Assembly: GCA_009733575.1 (NCBI GenBank)
Contig: ML769428.1
Coordinates: 248,001-312,000 of the forward strand
Reading direction: 5' to 3'
DNA: 64,000 bases
Source: Gymnopus androsaceus JB14
Taxonomy: Eukaryota; Basidiomycota; Agaricomycetes; Agaricales; Omphalotaceae
The notes below the pieces were generated by a model. It was not told the origin of the DNA and ran no database searches. It saw only the letters and a program-made list of their open reading frames with translations. Shown here one piece after another: positions 54,198-64,000 of this stretch (its first letter is position 1; each line of letters begins with the position of its first letter). Position numbers and translations under genes: made by a program.

Positions 54198-55249
54198 CTC
54201 GGAAGGTGTTTGGAAGCATAGAAGCACTGAAGGCATGACAATATTTTCACCTGTGAGCCTCACTGGGAGTGCCTCTCATGTGCTAATCAAGCGCCACCAA
54301 TGTGTACTACATGATTTGCACCAGTACTATGGTTGTTCAGGATGTACTGATCACCCCATTGCAGAACAACCAGTGAGGAAATGAAAAATCTGAGTAGGCC
54401 GTTCAATTTTTAGGCCTTCAGAACCCCCAGAACAAGATTCTTAGATCTTTCTTTAATTTTCTTGTTGTGTTGGCCATCTCCTGAGCAAAAAACCCGGATA
54501 TGCTGACTTTTGATGCACACCAAAACCCTTAGAGGCAAAGAAATTTTTTTGCACAGCATGCTATTCTTCATGTTTTCCTTAGAAAATTTGGATTCAAGGT
54601 CTTACTAGTATATGTTCTGGCTGGAGCAGCCCAGCTCAACACTTGTTATTCATAATATGGTGTTCCTGAAACTTTGATGGGGTACAGAGGTCAATGGTCT
54701 CAATGTTGCATTTACTATACTTCCTAGCCTCAAATATAGGTCTTGATAAAGTGATAAATACTATCTAATAAACTTGCAAAATAATCCTTGTGGGCACCCA
54801 ACAACAGGAATGGTGTAAATTGAGTGTTTTTCAAAAATCAGCATATTCTGGTCCCAGCATATCCCAAACAACCATAGTACTACTTGTTTCCTCTGTGATT
54901 CAGATATGTGTAAGGATCTCATCCTTGTTCCAGCTTTCCTTGTCACATGCCCACTCATCCCCATCCACCCTGCATGTGTATACAAGTTCCTGCACTCTGC
55001 AATCAACCTTAGGAGCTTCAGGATTATCTTTATGTTACTAATTCTATTCTGTTTTGGATTAACTACTAGTGTTTGGATTTACTTACTCTGTTACTCCTTT
55101 ATTTAGACCCATTCGGTACCATTTAAATAGTCTTGTACTCTACCATAGAAAGCCATCAAATCAACTCTCGTTATTTACCTTTGATTCCCATGCAAACCTT
55201 GTCCCAGTTCATAACAGTTTGATTTGACCAACATCAAAGTTGGTTGAAT
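54198..55249. other. Intergenic; no gene seen
   Basis: Only short frames on both strands; none recognised. Bounded by the Copia-2 LTR and the left TIR of the mariner-like element. Confidence 0.5.
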
Positions 55250-55560
55250 TTTATTGCCATTTTCAAAATAGCTGGTGGGACCACTCTCACGCTTGAATTT
55301 CTGCTGAAACACTGCAAAACTTTGGTGAGTGATATCTCAACAAACACTGCACGGATTCCTTAGGCGTTGATTGCGTTGGGGAGTGGTAAGCAATGCGGAG
55401 GTTGCCCCATAATTAGATTTGCAAAATTCAAAAATTCCGCACCTTCACTCTGAGCACCTCTCTCGACCTTGTATCATGTTTAGCACTTGTTCAAAGCACT
55501 TCAGAGCCTCGTAAAGCAATATATATATTCTATTAGACTATATGCAGGGAGCCCCATTGT
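55250..55560 (+). repeat. Left TIR of the mariner-like element
   Basis: Inverted copy of 58876-59189. Includes GGTTGCCCCATAATTAG, CCTTGTATCATG and AGGGAGCCCCATTG words mirrored in the right copy. Confidence 0.85.
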
Positions 55561-55667
55561 AGAAACACAATATTTGAGGCAGTATAGAGAGGAATTTGAC
55601 ACCAAAGTTCATTCCTTCTTTGCTTCTTACCACCATGACTTGCAGCCACCCTCTCTCTGATGACTTA

Positions 55668-56014
55668 TGTCAAAACATGAACCTTTGATACTTACTTTTC
55701 CTTTCCTAGCAATCCTCTTCCCTTATATGTACTTACATACCAACCCAATCCATTACTGCCTTCCATTGTCCCATGCCTTCAGGCCACATATATCAATTAT
55801 CTTGCTAGTCAATACCTCAGTTGTTTATCCATTGTAACCACCTGAGGTATTTTTCCCCTTTTATAGACATCTTATATTCATATACTAATACTCTATGTAG
55901 ACTTGAGACTAGCTAGTCTCTCGTTCCAACAGGTAGAATCATCTTTACAATATACAGTTGTTTACCCATTGTAACTGCCTGAGACTCGAGACTAACTAGT
56001 CTCTCATTCCAACA
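55668..56014 (+). repeat. Copia-3 5' LTR with internal duplication
   Basis: The sequence around GTTTACCCATTGTAAC...CTCATTCCAACA repeats the preceding GTTTATCCATTGTAAC...CTCGTTCCAACA segment, so two LTR ends lie in tandem. The 3' LTR has only one. Confidence 0.8.
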
Positions 56015-56125
56015 GGTTATAGGCCCCGTCGTACTGTTTGCACCTTAAAAAAGCCGGTTACAAAACTACCCTACAACTCATGATAGTGTGATACTCTTTT
56101 ACAAGCAACCCCATGCACAATAGAC

Positions 56126-56563
56126 ATGTCGAGTTCTGGAGGAATTATGCTTCCATTTACACTCAACAATGAGCTCAAGCTCCGTGGACATGAGAATTAC
56201 AAAGGATGGAAACAACAGATGTTGATCCAAGGGAAGCCTAGAGGCCTTAATATCTACTGGAATGGAACAGCTAGTGCCACTGCTCCTACTTCTACCACAT
56301 CCACATCTGCTACCGGAATCACTACCACAACTATTAGTACTGAAAAATCTGCAATCAATGACCTCCATCCGTTCACACTGGAATTCAAACTTCAAGAATC
56401 AGTTGTGCTCTCCTCCATTCTTGGAAATATTATAGATATTGACAGTGCTGAAATCGACAATACCTGGGTGTCAAATGTGTTCTGGACATACCTTGAGAAG
56501 CTGTCAGGCCTTGGCTCATTTCTCATCCGCTATCCACCCGCTGATGCTTCCCACGCTTCCTGA
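56126..56563 (+). pseudogene. Copia-3 gag N-terminal part
   Basis: MSSSGGIMLPFTLNNELKLR, then GHENYKGWKQQMLIQG (the G-x-x-N-Y-x-x-W gag motif), and a Thr/Ser-rich tract. It ends at a stop inside a junction with low-complexity DNA, so the capsid core is incomplete. Confidence 0.65.
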
Positions 56564-57370
56564 CCATCCGCGGATACTTCCCGCACTCATTACCTACATT
56601 GCGGGCACTTTCCATGCTTATTTACCATTTATCCTGCCTGCCGGGCACTTTCTACATGTGATTACCACTTATCCTGCCTCCCGGGTGCCTCCCGCACTTG
56701 ATAACCATCCATCAGGCCCGAGTCCATGCACCCTAGTCTGTTATTACCATTGTTACCAAATCAATCCCCTTTTGCTTCTGTCTCTGTCTCTGTCTCTCTA
56801 TTTCTATCTGTTCTAACCAGTTGTGCCTTCTGAGCTCCATTTGAAGGCTCACTGTCATCTGCATCAACTGCAAGGCTCTTTCTGTAGATACCAAATCTAC
56901 ATCCAGAGCTCACTGTCTTCTATCTCTGTTTACAACTTTACAACCAAAGCTCCTTGGGAGCTTCCTATTTGGGTTTTGCTACCTCTAGAACCTCTGGGAC
57001 TGTCCGCTTTCACTCAATTCTGCCCGCTCCCACGCTATTCCATCCGCTCCCATGCTATTCCCATCTGCTTTCACCCTAGTCCACCCACTCCCACAGTATT
57101 TCCGTCTGCTCTTGTGCTATTCCATCTGCTCCCACGCTATTTCCGCCCGCTTTCACCCCATTCCACCCACTCCCACGCTATTTCCGTCCGCTTTTGCTGT
57201 ATTCCACCTGCATTATCCATATTTGAACTTATTACACCTTTTTGGATCACCCCTTCATCCATATTCCATCCACTTCCACTCATTTCTGGTTGTTGGACCC
57301 CAATACCACCCGCTTCCTCCTGATTATGTCATCGGGTGGCCTGTACACTGTTCCTTGCACCTCTGAGGCT
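56560..57370 (+). repeat. Low-complexity insert (CGCTCCCACGCTATTCC-type words) in Copia-3
   Basis: Irregular tandem words of about 25-35 bp (CCGCTCCCACGCTATTCCAT; CTGCTTTCACCC) fill the place of the missing pol domains. Open frames through it are compositional. Confidence 0.6.
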
Positions 57371-57599
57371 TGTACTGTTCCGTACAACACTCATACTACT
57401 GTCCAGACCCACCTTACGGCACAGTTACCCCGGGTGCTTGCATTTGGTCTCCACCTACATCTATGTGCGAGACATTGGGGATACCTTGGTTCGAGATCCG
57501 TTTTGTGCACCGGGTCTCACAAGGATGCCAACCTAAATACACCCCACTTCCTCCGAATCTAAACCTCATCAACTCCCAACTGTTCCCAATTCCGGAGGC

Positions 57600-58284
57600 C
57601 AATATCATATATATGGCTGATAAGCCATATCGCGGTGCATTAGGAAGGATGAATCACATTGCCAATGGAACACAACTTGACATCTCATATACTGTCAGTT
57701 TCCTAATGACCCTTGCAACCGATCCACGTATGATCCATTGGAGGCTCGTTCAGCATTGCGTTGCGTATTTGGATACAACTATTGCTCACTTGATTACTTA
57801 CCACTGCAATGCACCTATCAAACCCTTTGGCTATACCGATGGGTCATATGCGGATAACCCAGAAACTAGGAAGTCAACCGCCGGTTATGTCTTCATCATA
57901 GCTGGAGGACCAGTCTCATGGAGGGCTAAATCACAAGACCAAGTTGGAACTTCTACAGCTGAAGTTGAATACATGGGACTATCAAAATCTGGGAAGCATG
58001 GAGTATGGATGAAAAGTTGGCTGCGAGAAGTGGAATTGTTTGAGGATGGACCTATCGAAATCAAGGCTGATAACAATGCTGCCATCAGCATCACCAATAG
58101 GACGGCTCCCGGACATTCAAAAATGAAACATATTGATGTTAAACATCACTGGATCCAAGAAGTGATTGTGAAGAAGGACGTCTTGATTTCATATGTTCCA
58201 ACAAACAATAATATTGCTGACATATTCACAAAATCGCTGGGTAGGACCCAACTCAAGAAATTGTTGGGTTTAATGGGAATGTAG
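57600..58284 (+). pseudogene. Copia-3 RNase H domain
   Basis: ADKPYRGALGRMNHIANGTQ, PFGYTDGSYADNPETRKSTA, TSTAEVEYMGLSKSGKH, IKADNNAAISITNRT, MKHIDVKHHWIQEV, NNNIADIFTKSLGRT to a stop at 58284. The domain itself is open and has the usual acidic residues, but lacks its RT and a proper start. Confidence 0.82.
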
Positions 58285-58305
58285 GACCATCAGGTTCAGG
58301 GGGGA

Positions 58306-58562
58306 TGTCAAAACATGAACCTTTGATACTTACTTTTCCTTTCCTAGCAATCCTCTTCCCTTATATGTACTTACATACCATCCTGATCCATTACCGCCTT
58401 CCATCATCCCACACCTTCATATATCAATTATCTCGCTAGTCAATACCTCAGTTGTTTACCTGTCGTGACCGCCTGAGGTATGTTTCCCCTTTTATTGATA
58501 TCTTATACTCATATACTAATACTCTACGTAGACTCGAGACTAACTAGTCTCTCGTTCCAACA
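58306..58562 (+). repeat. Copia-3 3' LTR
   Basis: 257 bp, TGTCAAAACATG...CGTTCCAACA, followed by target copy ACTTA. Confidence 0.87.
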
Positions 58563-58875
58563 ACTTATGCATATCTCTCATCTGCATGGGCGAAAAACTA
58601 CCTGTAGATGCTGTTTCGAAATACTCTGGAGTCCCAGTCAGAACAATTCAAAGAGTATTTTCAGATTATCAAAAGACAAATGGGCATGCTCTCTGCAAGA
58701 AACAAGATATAGAGCTGCGGGGGGCAAGAAGAAAGCTGAAATGAAATGATATGGGTGTATGTAACAGTGATATACCTTGGTGCACAGTCTGTGATTGGAC
58801 AGGTAAAGCAGCAAAGAGATATATATCTTCTAGAATTACAAGATTTGGTCTCTCTACTGTCTCAATTTATGTGTT

Positions 58876-59189
58876 TATACATTGGGGCTCCCTGCATATA
58901 GTCTAATAGAATATATATATTGCTTTACGAGGCTCTGAAGTGCTTTGAACAAGTGCTAAACATGATACAAGGTCGAGAGAGGTGCTCAGAGTGAAGGTGC
59001 GGAATTTTTGAATTTTGCAAATCTAATTATGGGGCAACCTCCGCATTGCTTACCACTCCCCAACGCAATCAATGCCTAAGAAATCCGTGCAGTATTTGTT
59101 GAGATATCGTTCACCAAAGTTTGGCAGCATTTCGGCAGAAATTCAAGTGTGAGAGCGGTCCCGCCAACTATTTTGAAAATGGCAATAAA
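58876..59189 (-). repeat. Right TIR of the mariner-like element
   Basis: Mirror of the left TIR; a handful of substitutions by eye. Confidence 0.85.
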
Positions 59190-59329
59190 GTCTTTGTCAA
59201 TCCTCTACTCCTTGTCACCCTCACCATTGCTGGCATTCCTTGTAGCATTTCCCAATTCCAACTGCAGCCATATCCAAGATACCAACAATCCTTACATGAC
59301 CAACAACAACTTATTGATCCCAACACAAC

Positions 59330-59816
59330 AAACCAACCCCAAACCAGATCCCAATGCAACCGTAAACTTTGCAACAATGCAGAAAGGCTTCTTCAATCTC
59401 AAAGCTATGTTTGATGGATCACTCAAGGATCTTGCGAATTCTCTAACAGACCAAATTGCCAGCCCCCAAACTCCCATGCACCACCACCTAGTAGCCCCAC
59501 ACCTCCTACCCAGACTGCACCTCCCACCACATCTTTTAACCCTCAAGGAACTCCAAAGTTCAAGGAACCAACAGTGTTTACCAGGAAGGCAACACAGGAT
59601 TCCTTCAGGAGATCAAAGACACATTGTACTTACTCTGGAACACATACACTACTGACAAAGATAAGGGCATCTACTTGGCCACCTACCTCAGCGATGGTAC
59701 TCCCAAAGAGTGGTATAAGTCCATGCTCATTTCCAATGTGGACAAGCTCTATAAGGTGTTGGAGATTATCTTGGAAATGCAGTGCAATACTCTGGTTACA
59801 ATCTGTAAGTAAACCA
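59330..59816 (+). pseudogene. LTR-retrotransposon gag fragment
   Basis: A leading frame (KPDPNATVNFATMQKGFFNL; GSLKDLANSLTDQIASP) shifts into PKFKEPTVFTRKATQ and TLYLLWNTYTTDKDKGIYLA, TYLSDGTPKEWYKSMLIS, typical of gag capsid helices. Truncated at 59812; no pol follows. Confidence 0.55.
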
Positions 59817-59908
59817 GTGCTCACCAGTGCAGTGCTATGACAAACTTGAGTCATTATTGACTCATTCTTACACTACCATAGTCAGTATGACTCACTTAAT
59901 ATATACAA

Positions 59909-60086
59909 CATCAGCAAAACCTGTATTTTCGCTGGAGAAAACCCATTCATTTGGGACATCTCTGGAGCAAGGTACCCTATTCCAGAGACCTCTAGAGATC
60001 TCTGGAGAAAATTGACAGTTTTTTGACAGCTGTCAAGCTCCAGAGATCTCTGGAGACCTCCAGCAAAAATACAGGTTTTGCTGATG
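59909..60086. mobile_element. 178-bp foldback MITE
   Basis: CATCAGCAAAACCTGTATTT (from 59909) is mirrored by AATACAGGTTTTGCTGATG (to 60086), about 28 bp of near-perfect TIR extending into CGCTGGAG/CTCCAGC. The middle repeats AGAGATCTCTGGAG. A right-half copy occurs at about 28143-28208. Confidence 0.75.
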
Positions 60087-61267
60087 AAGTCAAGTACAGT
60101 CAGTAGTAGTCACTACCAGTCAGGTTGAGTCATTCATGTATATTTTCCCATGTACTAGCTCGAAGGTATAAATCTAGGGAGTGTACTCTCTATCTGCAAC
60201 TACCACACTTCTACCACCGTGTGAATAACCTGCTAACAGGTTATGGGCCCTGGTCCTAAAGAATTCACCACATCTTTTACTTGTCTCAAACCATTGCACT
60301 TGTTCTACAAGTCCAAACTTTAGTAGGACCACTGAGAGAACATATAACCAACCCAGAAAATTTTATGCTACTTACAAGTCTGAATGAGAGTAGGACCTCT
60401 GATAGACATAACAGCTAAGATAATCCTATACCACCAAATTTATGTTCATCATTATGGGTGAATCATCCTACTGTATTGAGCTCCTCAATGAGGTTATGAG
60501 GCCTGTGGAGAAGATATGCGACATGTGGAGGGCAATAGAGATGCCTAAGGTTGGGTAGCAATGCGAGAGAAAGCGCCTTGAAATCGACATTCGACCACCC
60601 CTGTAACTCGTTTAAGGCCTTATGAGCATTGGGCCCTCATACTTCACCCATCTCTAGCTCCTGCAGTGTCGGCATATCGCAGATAAAATTTTACAGGGCT
60701 GCAAGGTCATATACAGCATCAATCTGCAGCTTTCGAAGCGGTGGAATGGTCTTTGCAGCAAGTGAATTCCCAAGAATTTGTGCACAGCGCTGTCAGACAT
60801 GGGGTTGCAGCAAGTCGAACTGTAGAGGAGTTTCACGCTTCACTCATCGATAAATCATTCTCAATTCGTTCCTACGTTACTCCACATTCTCCTTAGCTCT
60901 CAATGTCCTCATTCTTTCACTTCCCTTCCTTCCCTCATTACTTACCCTTCCAGGGATACGAGGAGAAGGTGAAGGAGAGTCTGGGCCTCCACTATGATGC
61001 CAGAGCCTTGCCAACTCTGCAGGAGCTTTGTCCACTCTCTATTGTCATAGGGGAACACGTCAAGAGGTACCCCAACTCTTCCTGATCCGGAGCCGAGTTG
61101 AACTATTAAAGAAGCTCGATGTCAATCCTTAATTAAAAAGTCACACAGGAACCTTATTTTTTGTCTCTCCTATACTACGTCAATTCTTCCCCAATGATTA
61201 TCTCTTTTTCCCCCAAAAACCACCACCTGCATGAACGGTAGTTCAGCAGAATCCCTTTGACACTGAC
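60087..61267. other. Mixed remnants; LTR end with primer-binding-like motif near 60235
   Basis: CTAACAGGTTATGGGCCC (about 60231-60248) is a Copia LTR end plus primer-binding motif like those of Copia-1 and Copia-3, so a degraded Copia LTR probably ends at about 60236. The rest holds an F-box-like remnant (listed separately) and short unrecognised frames such as 60903-61085. Confidence 0.45.
60470..60800 (-). pseudogene. F-box/LRR-like remnant
   Basis: Minus-strand frame with stops: QILGNSLAAKTIPPLRKLQI, FICDMPTLQELEMGEV and LALLPNLRHLYCPPHVA. The L-x-x-L spacing resembles the leucine-rich part of basidiomycete F-box proteins. No F-box was found. Weak call. Confidence 0.3.
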
Positions 61268-61536
61268 TGTCTACGGAGTAGCAGTCTTTCTTCGAAGTAT
61301 TTTCATTCGAGATCTCGCTTAAGAAGCTTAATCTCACTATCTTATTGATCTCTTTGTGACTGTGTTCTCAACGCCACTCTCAATGCATCAAACATATAAT
61401 TTGTTCAACCCTACATCTACTTCTTCAATATCCGAGCCTGTAGACTCGGATAATCGCTACCTACTATAGGTGAAGCATTGCTTCGACCAGACTAGTGCAC
61501 TGCTCATTCTTTCTTAGGACAATACTCTCTTCTACA
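61268..61536 (+). repeat. Possible Gypsy-2 5' LTR
   Basis: Would start TGTCTACGG and end TTCTACA, followed by GTGGTGACCACTGC, which could be a primer-binding site. The partner LTR is outside the window, so the limits are guesses. Confidence 0.3.
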
Positions 61537-61560
61537 GTGGTGACCACTGCAGGGGGCTAG

Positions 61561-64000
61561 TATCCCGCGGTCAAGCTATCTGTTTGTTTCACCTTCGACT
61601 GTCCCCTAGATGGTCATTCTCACCAAACAGCTCGTCTTGCACGTCTCTCCAAACTGAGTTGGCGCCAAGCTCCATCTCCAGGAGGAAACTCTGGTTCCTC
61701 TGACTCTTCTGCTCCGTCCGCTTCTACATCTGCTTCCTTGCTCAGCTCGATTTCCAGCACCTCGCAGATTCTTTCTCAACTGCCTCAGTCCCTTTCTGTT
61801 TTCCAATCGACACCTTCGATATCTTCGATAATGTCTAATCCAACTCCAGTCATCATTCCGGCTGTTCCCATAATCGTTCCTATGCCTGTTCCCGGTGCTG
61901 CAGATGCACCAGAGTTCAACGGACGGGATGTTGATTGCTTCTTAAAGAAAGTTCTCTTTCATGGGAGAAAAGCGAACATCAATGATGAGGACCAACTTGT
62001 CGACTACCTTCTCGAATACTGCGACCGTACTAGATACAAGGATCTTTGCTACGATCTGGCATTCCAAGCTGGGAAAGCCAATAGGACATGGGCACTGGCC
62101 ACAGATTGCCTAAGACTCCTCTATCTTGCTCTGAACAAACCGGAAGAAGTAACTACCAATGATCTCAAGGAGTACTGCCAGAAATTGTTCTTTTCTGGTA
62201 CCTTCAAGACAAAGACCAATATCCACAACTACACTATTGGATATTGTTGAATCGCTAACGCTCTCTTGAACTCTCAGGAGATCACGGAACTCAGCATGAA
62301 GCAAATGTTCCTTACTGGTCTTCCAAAACACCTAGCTACGTTTGTTATGGAGAAAGTCCCTGAAGTGAATTGAAAATGCAAGAACCCTCCAACTATTGAA
62401 GAAGTCGTGACAATCCTATACAACAGACTCGGGAAAGAGGCTCTCAACTGGAACCCTTACGAATACGCTAAACGCAGATCCACAAAAAGTTCAAAGGTCC
62501 ATTTTGATGACAAGGATCCGGGAAGTGACAACGACACCGAGACTGACACAAAACTGTCTATCACTCCCAAGAGTACCAACACGGGGAAGAAGGTAACTCC
62601 TGCTAACGAGCCGACTATATCGGAACACGACAAATACGAAGCTCTCGTCAGGAAGATGAACGAGATGTCTATTGCTCTTGCTAACGCCAACCAAAGACCA
62701 CCTTCTCCTAGATACAATGCTGAAGGTTGAAGATGTTTCATATGCGGTCAAGTCCATCAATACCCGCTTAGTCCTGGTAGGTGCGCCGAGACTGGTAAGC
62801 TCGTATGTGAAGGTATTCTTGTTCAGGATCAGAATGGTCGTTATACCTTACTGAACAGTATGGAATTACCGAGGTGGGATGGTGTTACGCCTGGCAGTCT
62901 TGCAGAGATGCTACGTGCTGAATGACTTGGTACGAACACGAGAAGAAACGCTAGAGACGCACCTCCTCACCAAGTGAACATGGCGATGATGAATGCCATT
63001 ACCCTCTCTTACGGAGACAGGTGGCAGAACGGAGTCTTAGATGGCAATGTATTCGCTGTCTCACTGTATTACGAAGACAAATACGAGTACAACAAGGAGG
63101 CTGCATACTACAAGAACATTTATAATACTGATGCTGCTACTTGTTCTAACAGAAATAACAATACTAAATACGACCCCGCAGATCAAACTGGATGACACAA
63201 CTGTAGGCCTGACAACTTAGGACCTGCACGACAAGTACTTCCTCCATCGTTGAACACTCAGAACAAACAACCACAACATCCTCAGCAGTCTCGCCAACCT
63301 CCTCCAAAGATAATTTCACATCAAACTGATGACCACAATCCCATGGAAGGTGTCAAAAGGGCTCCTCAACAACCGTTGCAACCTCCTCCGTCACAGCACC
63401 AAAAACGTATGCCAGCCCTGCCTAACCCATCTACGAGCAAGATTCCTCCTCCTCCAAATCTGATAAACAGAAAGGATGGATGGAAAGACTTGCTACCCTT
63501 GAAGAACTCCAACAATTATCAAATTTTGAAACCTCTGAACCAACAGCAGCAAACTCTCCCTTCCGGAACTCATTATCATTACACGTCCAATATACAAGAA
63601 CGAACTGATCCCAGCAAAATCATGAATCAGCTACTTCAAATGAAGATCGAGATCACAATGGGTGAACTCATAGGGGTCAGCCAACCCTTACAGAAGTTGG
63701 TCTCAAATATGGCTCAAACGAAAAGAGCTTATACGAATGGGAAGGAAGGTAAAGCAAGTTCCGCAGTAGCGGAAGTCTACGATACAATGCAGATGTCCAG
63801 CATCGTGGAGAATCTCGAAGTCGAGGTCTCTGACCAACGAGAGTTCGACAATTTCTTGGTCAGGTATTCTAACTCTGTCACCCAGATGCCTGACAACTGA
63901 TACTTCGCGTTGACGACGGGGATTATGGAGATTAAACTCAGTGGAGTCTCATTCCGAGCAATGATAGACTCAGGTTCCGAGTTAAATGTTGTTTCTTTCT
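61561..64000 (+). pseudogene. Gypsy-2 gag and start of protease, interrupted by TGA codons (3' end outside window)
   Basis: One frame runs from 61561 to the window end. Likely starts include ATG 61831 (MSNPTPVIIP). Gag core: PEFNGRDVDCFLKKVLFHGR, AFQAGKANRTWALATDCLRL, KQMFLTGLPKHLATFV. A zinc-knuckle-like CFICGQVHQYPLSPGRC lies near 62735. A Pro/Gln-rich linker and a retropepsin start FRAMIDSGSELNVV (63953 on) follow. Six stops interrupt it (62248, 62371, 62728, 62923, 63193 and 63898) and all are TGA in contexts where Arg (CGA) would fit, so CpG decay is likely. Otherwise there is no frameshift over 2.4 kb. Confidence 0.78.

Larger units (their letters stand above)
55668..58562 (+). mobile_element. 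Copia-3: internally deleted Copia element
   Basis: LTRs at 55668-56014 (347 bp, includes an internal duplication of about 90 bp) and 58306-58562 (257 bp), TGTCAAAACATG...TCCAACA; TSD ACTTA (55663-55667 and 58563-58567). GGTTATAGGCCCC follows the left LTR (primer-binding type, as in Copia-1) and GGTTCAGGGGGGA precedes the right LTR. Only gag N-terminus and RNase H are recognisable. Protease, integrase and RT are gone, their place taken by low-complexity sequence. Confidence 0.9.
55635..58744 (+). pseudogene. Transposase N-terminal HTH frame, interrupted by Copia-3
   Basis: ATG at 55635 starts MTCSHPLSDDL up to 55667; the frame resumes at 58568 after Copia-3 and one target copy, with ISLICMGEKLPVDAV, SKYSGVPVRTIQRVFSDYQK and GARRKLK to a TGA at 58742-58744. 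Helix-turn-helix with SxxSGVPxRTIxRxxSDY is the paired-like DNA-binding part of Tc1/mariner transposases. The catalytic domain is absent. About 69 codons without the insertion. Confidence 0.68.
55250..59189 (+). mobile_element. Tc1/mariner-like element with about 310-bp inverted ends
   Basis: Bases about 55250-55560 are inverted at about 58876-59189 (outer words TTTATTGCCATTTTCAAAAT and ATTTTGAAAATGGCAATAAA). TA at both outer borders fits a TA target site. The central part carries only a short HTH reading frame, split by Copia-3. It lacks a DDE/D catalytic domain, so it is non-autonomous. Confidence 0.75.

Noticed and set aside
61561..64000. UGA recoding (selenocysteine or readthrough) in Gypsy-2
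   Set aside because: Every TGA fits a CGA to TGA transition, six sites are too many for programmed readthrough, and CpG decay is seen in neighbouring elements.

Overview
This window is a repeat-dense, accessory-type stretch of a filamentous basidiomycete genome, most likely an Agaricomycete. The reasons are short spliceosomal introns (about 34-66 nt), a NACHT-WD40 NLR-type gene, a KDZ transposase with its CxC2-type cysteine cluster, and layered Copia, Gypsy, hAT-like and Tc1/mariner-like elements. No rRNA, tRNA or CRISPR is supported. A 619-base assembly gap lies at 38547-39165.

Layout. 1-5.8 kb: a HECT-like E3 ligase gene (+) and a DDE integrase-type transposase gene (-) that meet tail to tail with 5 bp between their stops, probably one mobile unit. 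6.8-8.3 kb: a decayed Uso1/p115 vesicle-tether pseudogene. 8.5-13.6 kb: an apparently intact five-exon NLR (NACHT, 15 near-identical WD40 repeats, C-terminal PHD-like finger). 14.4-21.3 kb: a complete but mutated Copia element with TSD TATAC. 21.8-22.4 kb: a 600-bp hAT-type MITE with an 8-bp TSD. 23-25.5 kb: a KDZ transposase pseudogene. 26.1-27.5 kb: a minisatellite split by a MITE, which itself holds a foldback element.

28.7-32.3 kb: an LTR-flanked element (208-bp LTRs, TSD CCATG) with no recognisable reverse transcriptase. Its interior is an almost unbroken series of short hairpins, many of them covarying; this is the most unusual object in the window. 33.6-37.3 kb: a giant palindrome whose arms carry hairpin-forming minisatellites. 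38.1-54.2 kb: Copia remnants, a deaminase-like gene fragment, and a Copia pol gene split by a young 11.4-kb chromovirus-type Gypsy element (TSD CATTG). That Gypsy element has open gag and pol frames joined by a predicted -1 frameshift site, and an extra spliced coiled-coil gene in antisense. 55.2-59.2 kb: a Tc1/mariner-like element with about 310-bp inverted repeats, interrupted in its small HTH reading frame by a defective Copia element (TSD ACTTA). 59.3-64 kb: gag fragments, a foldback MITE, an F-box-like remnant, and the start of a second Gypsy element whose in-frame stops are all TGA.

The insertions give relative ages: Gypsy is younger than Copia-2, and Copia-3 is younger than the mariner-like element. 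LTR pairs differ mainly by transitions at CpG, which suggests methylation or RIP-like decay. All gene models were worked out by eye from reading frames, splice sites and phases. Family assignments come from recalled motifs, not database searches.
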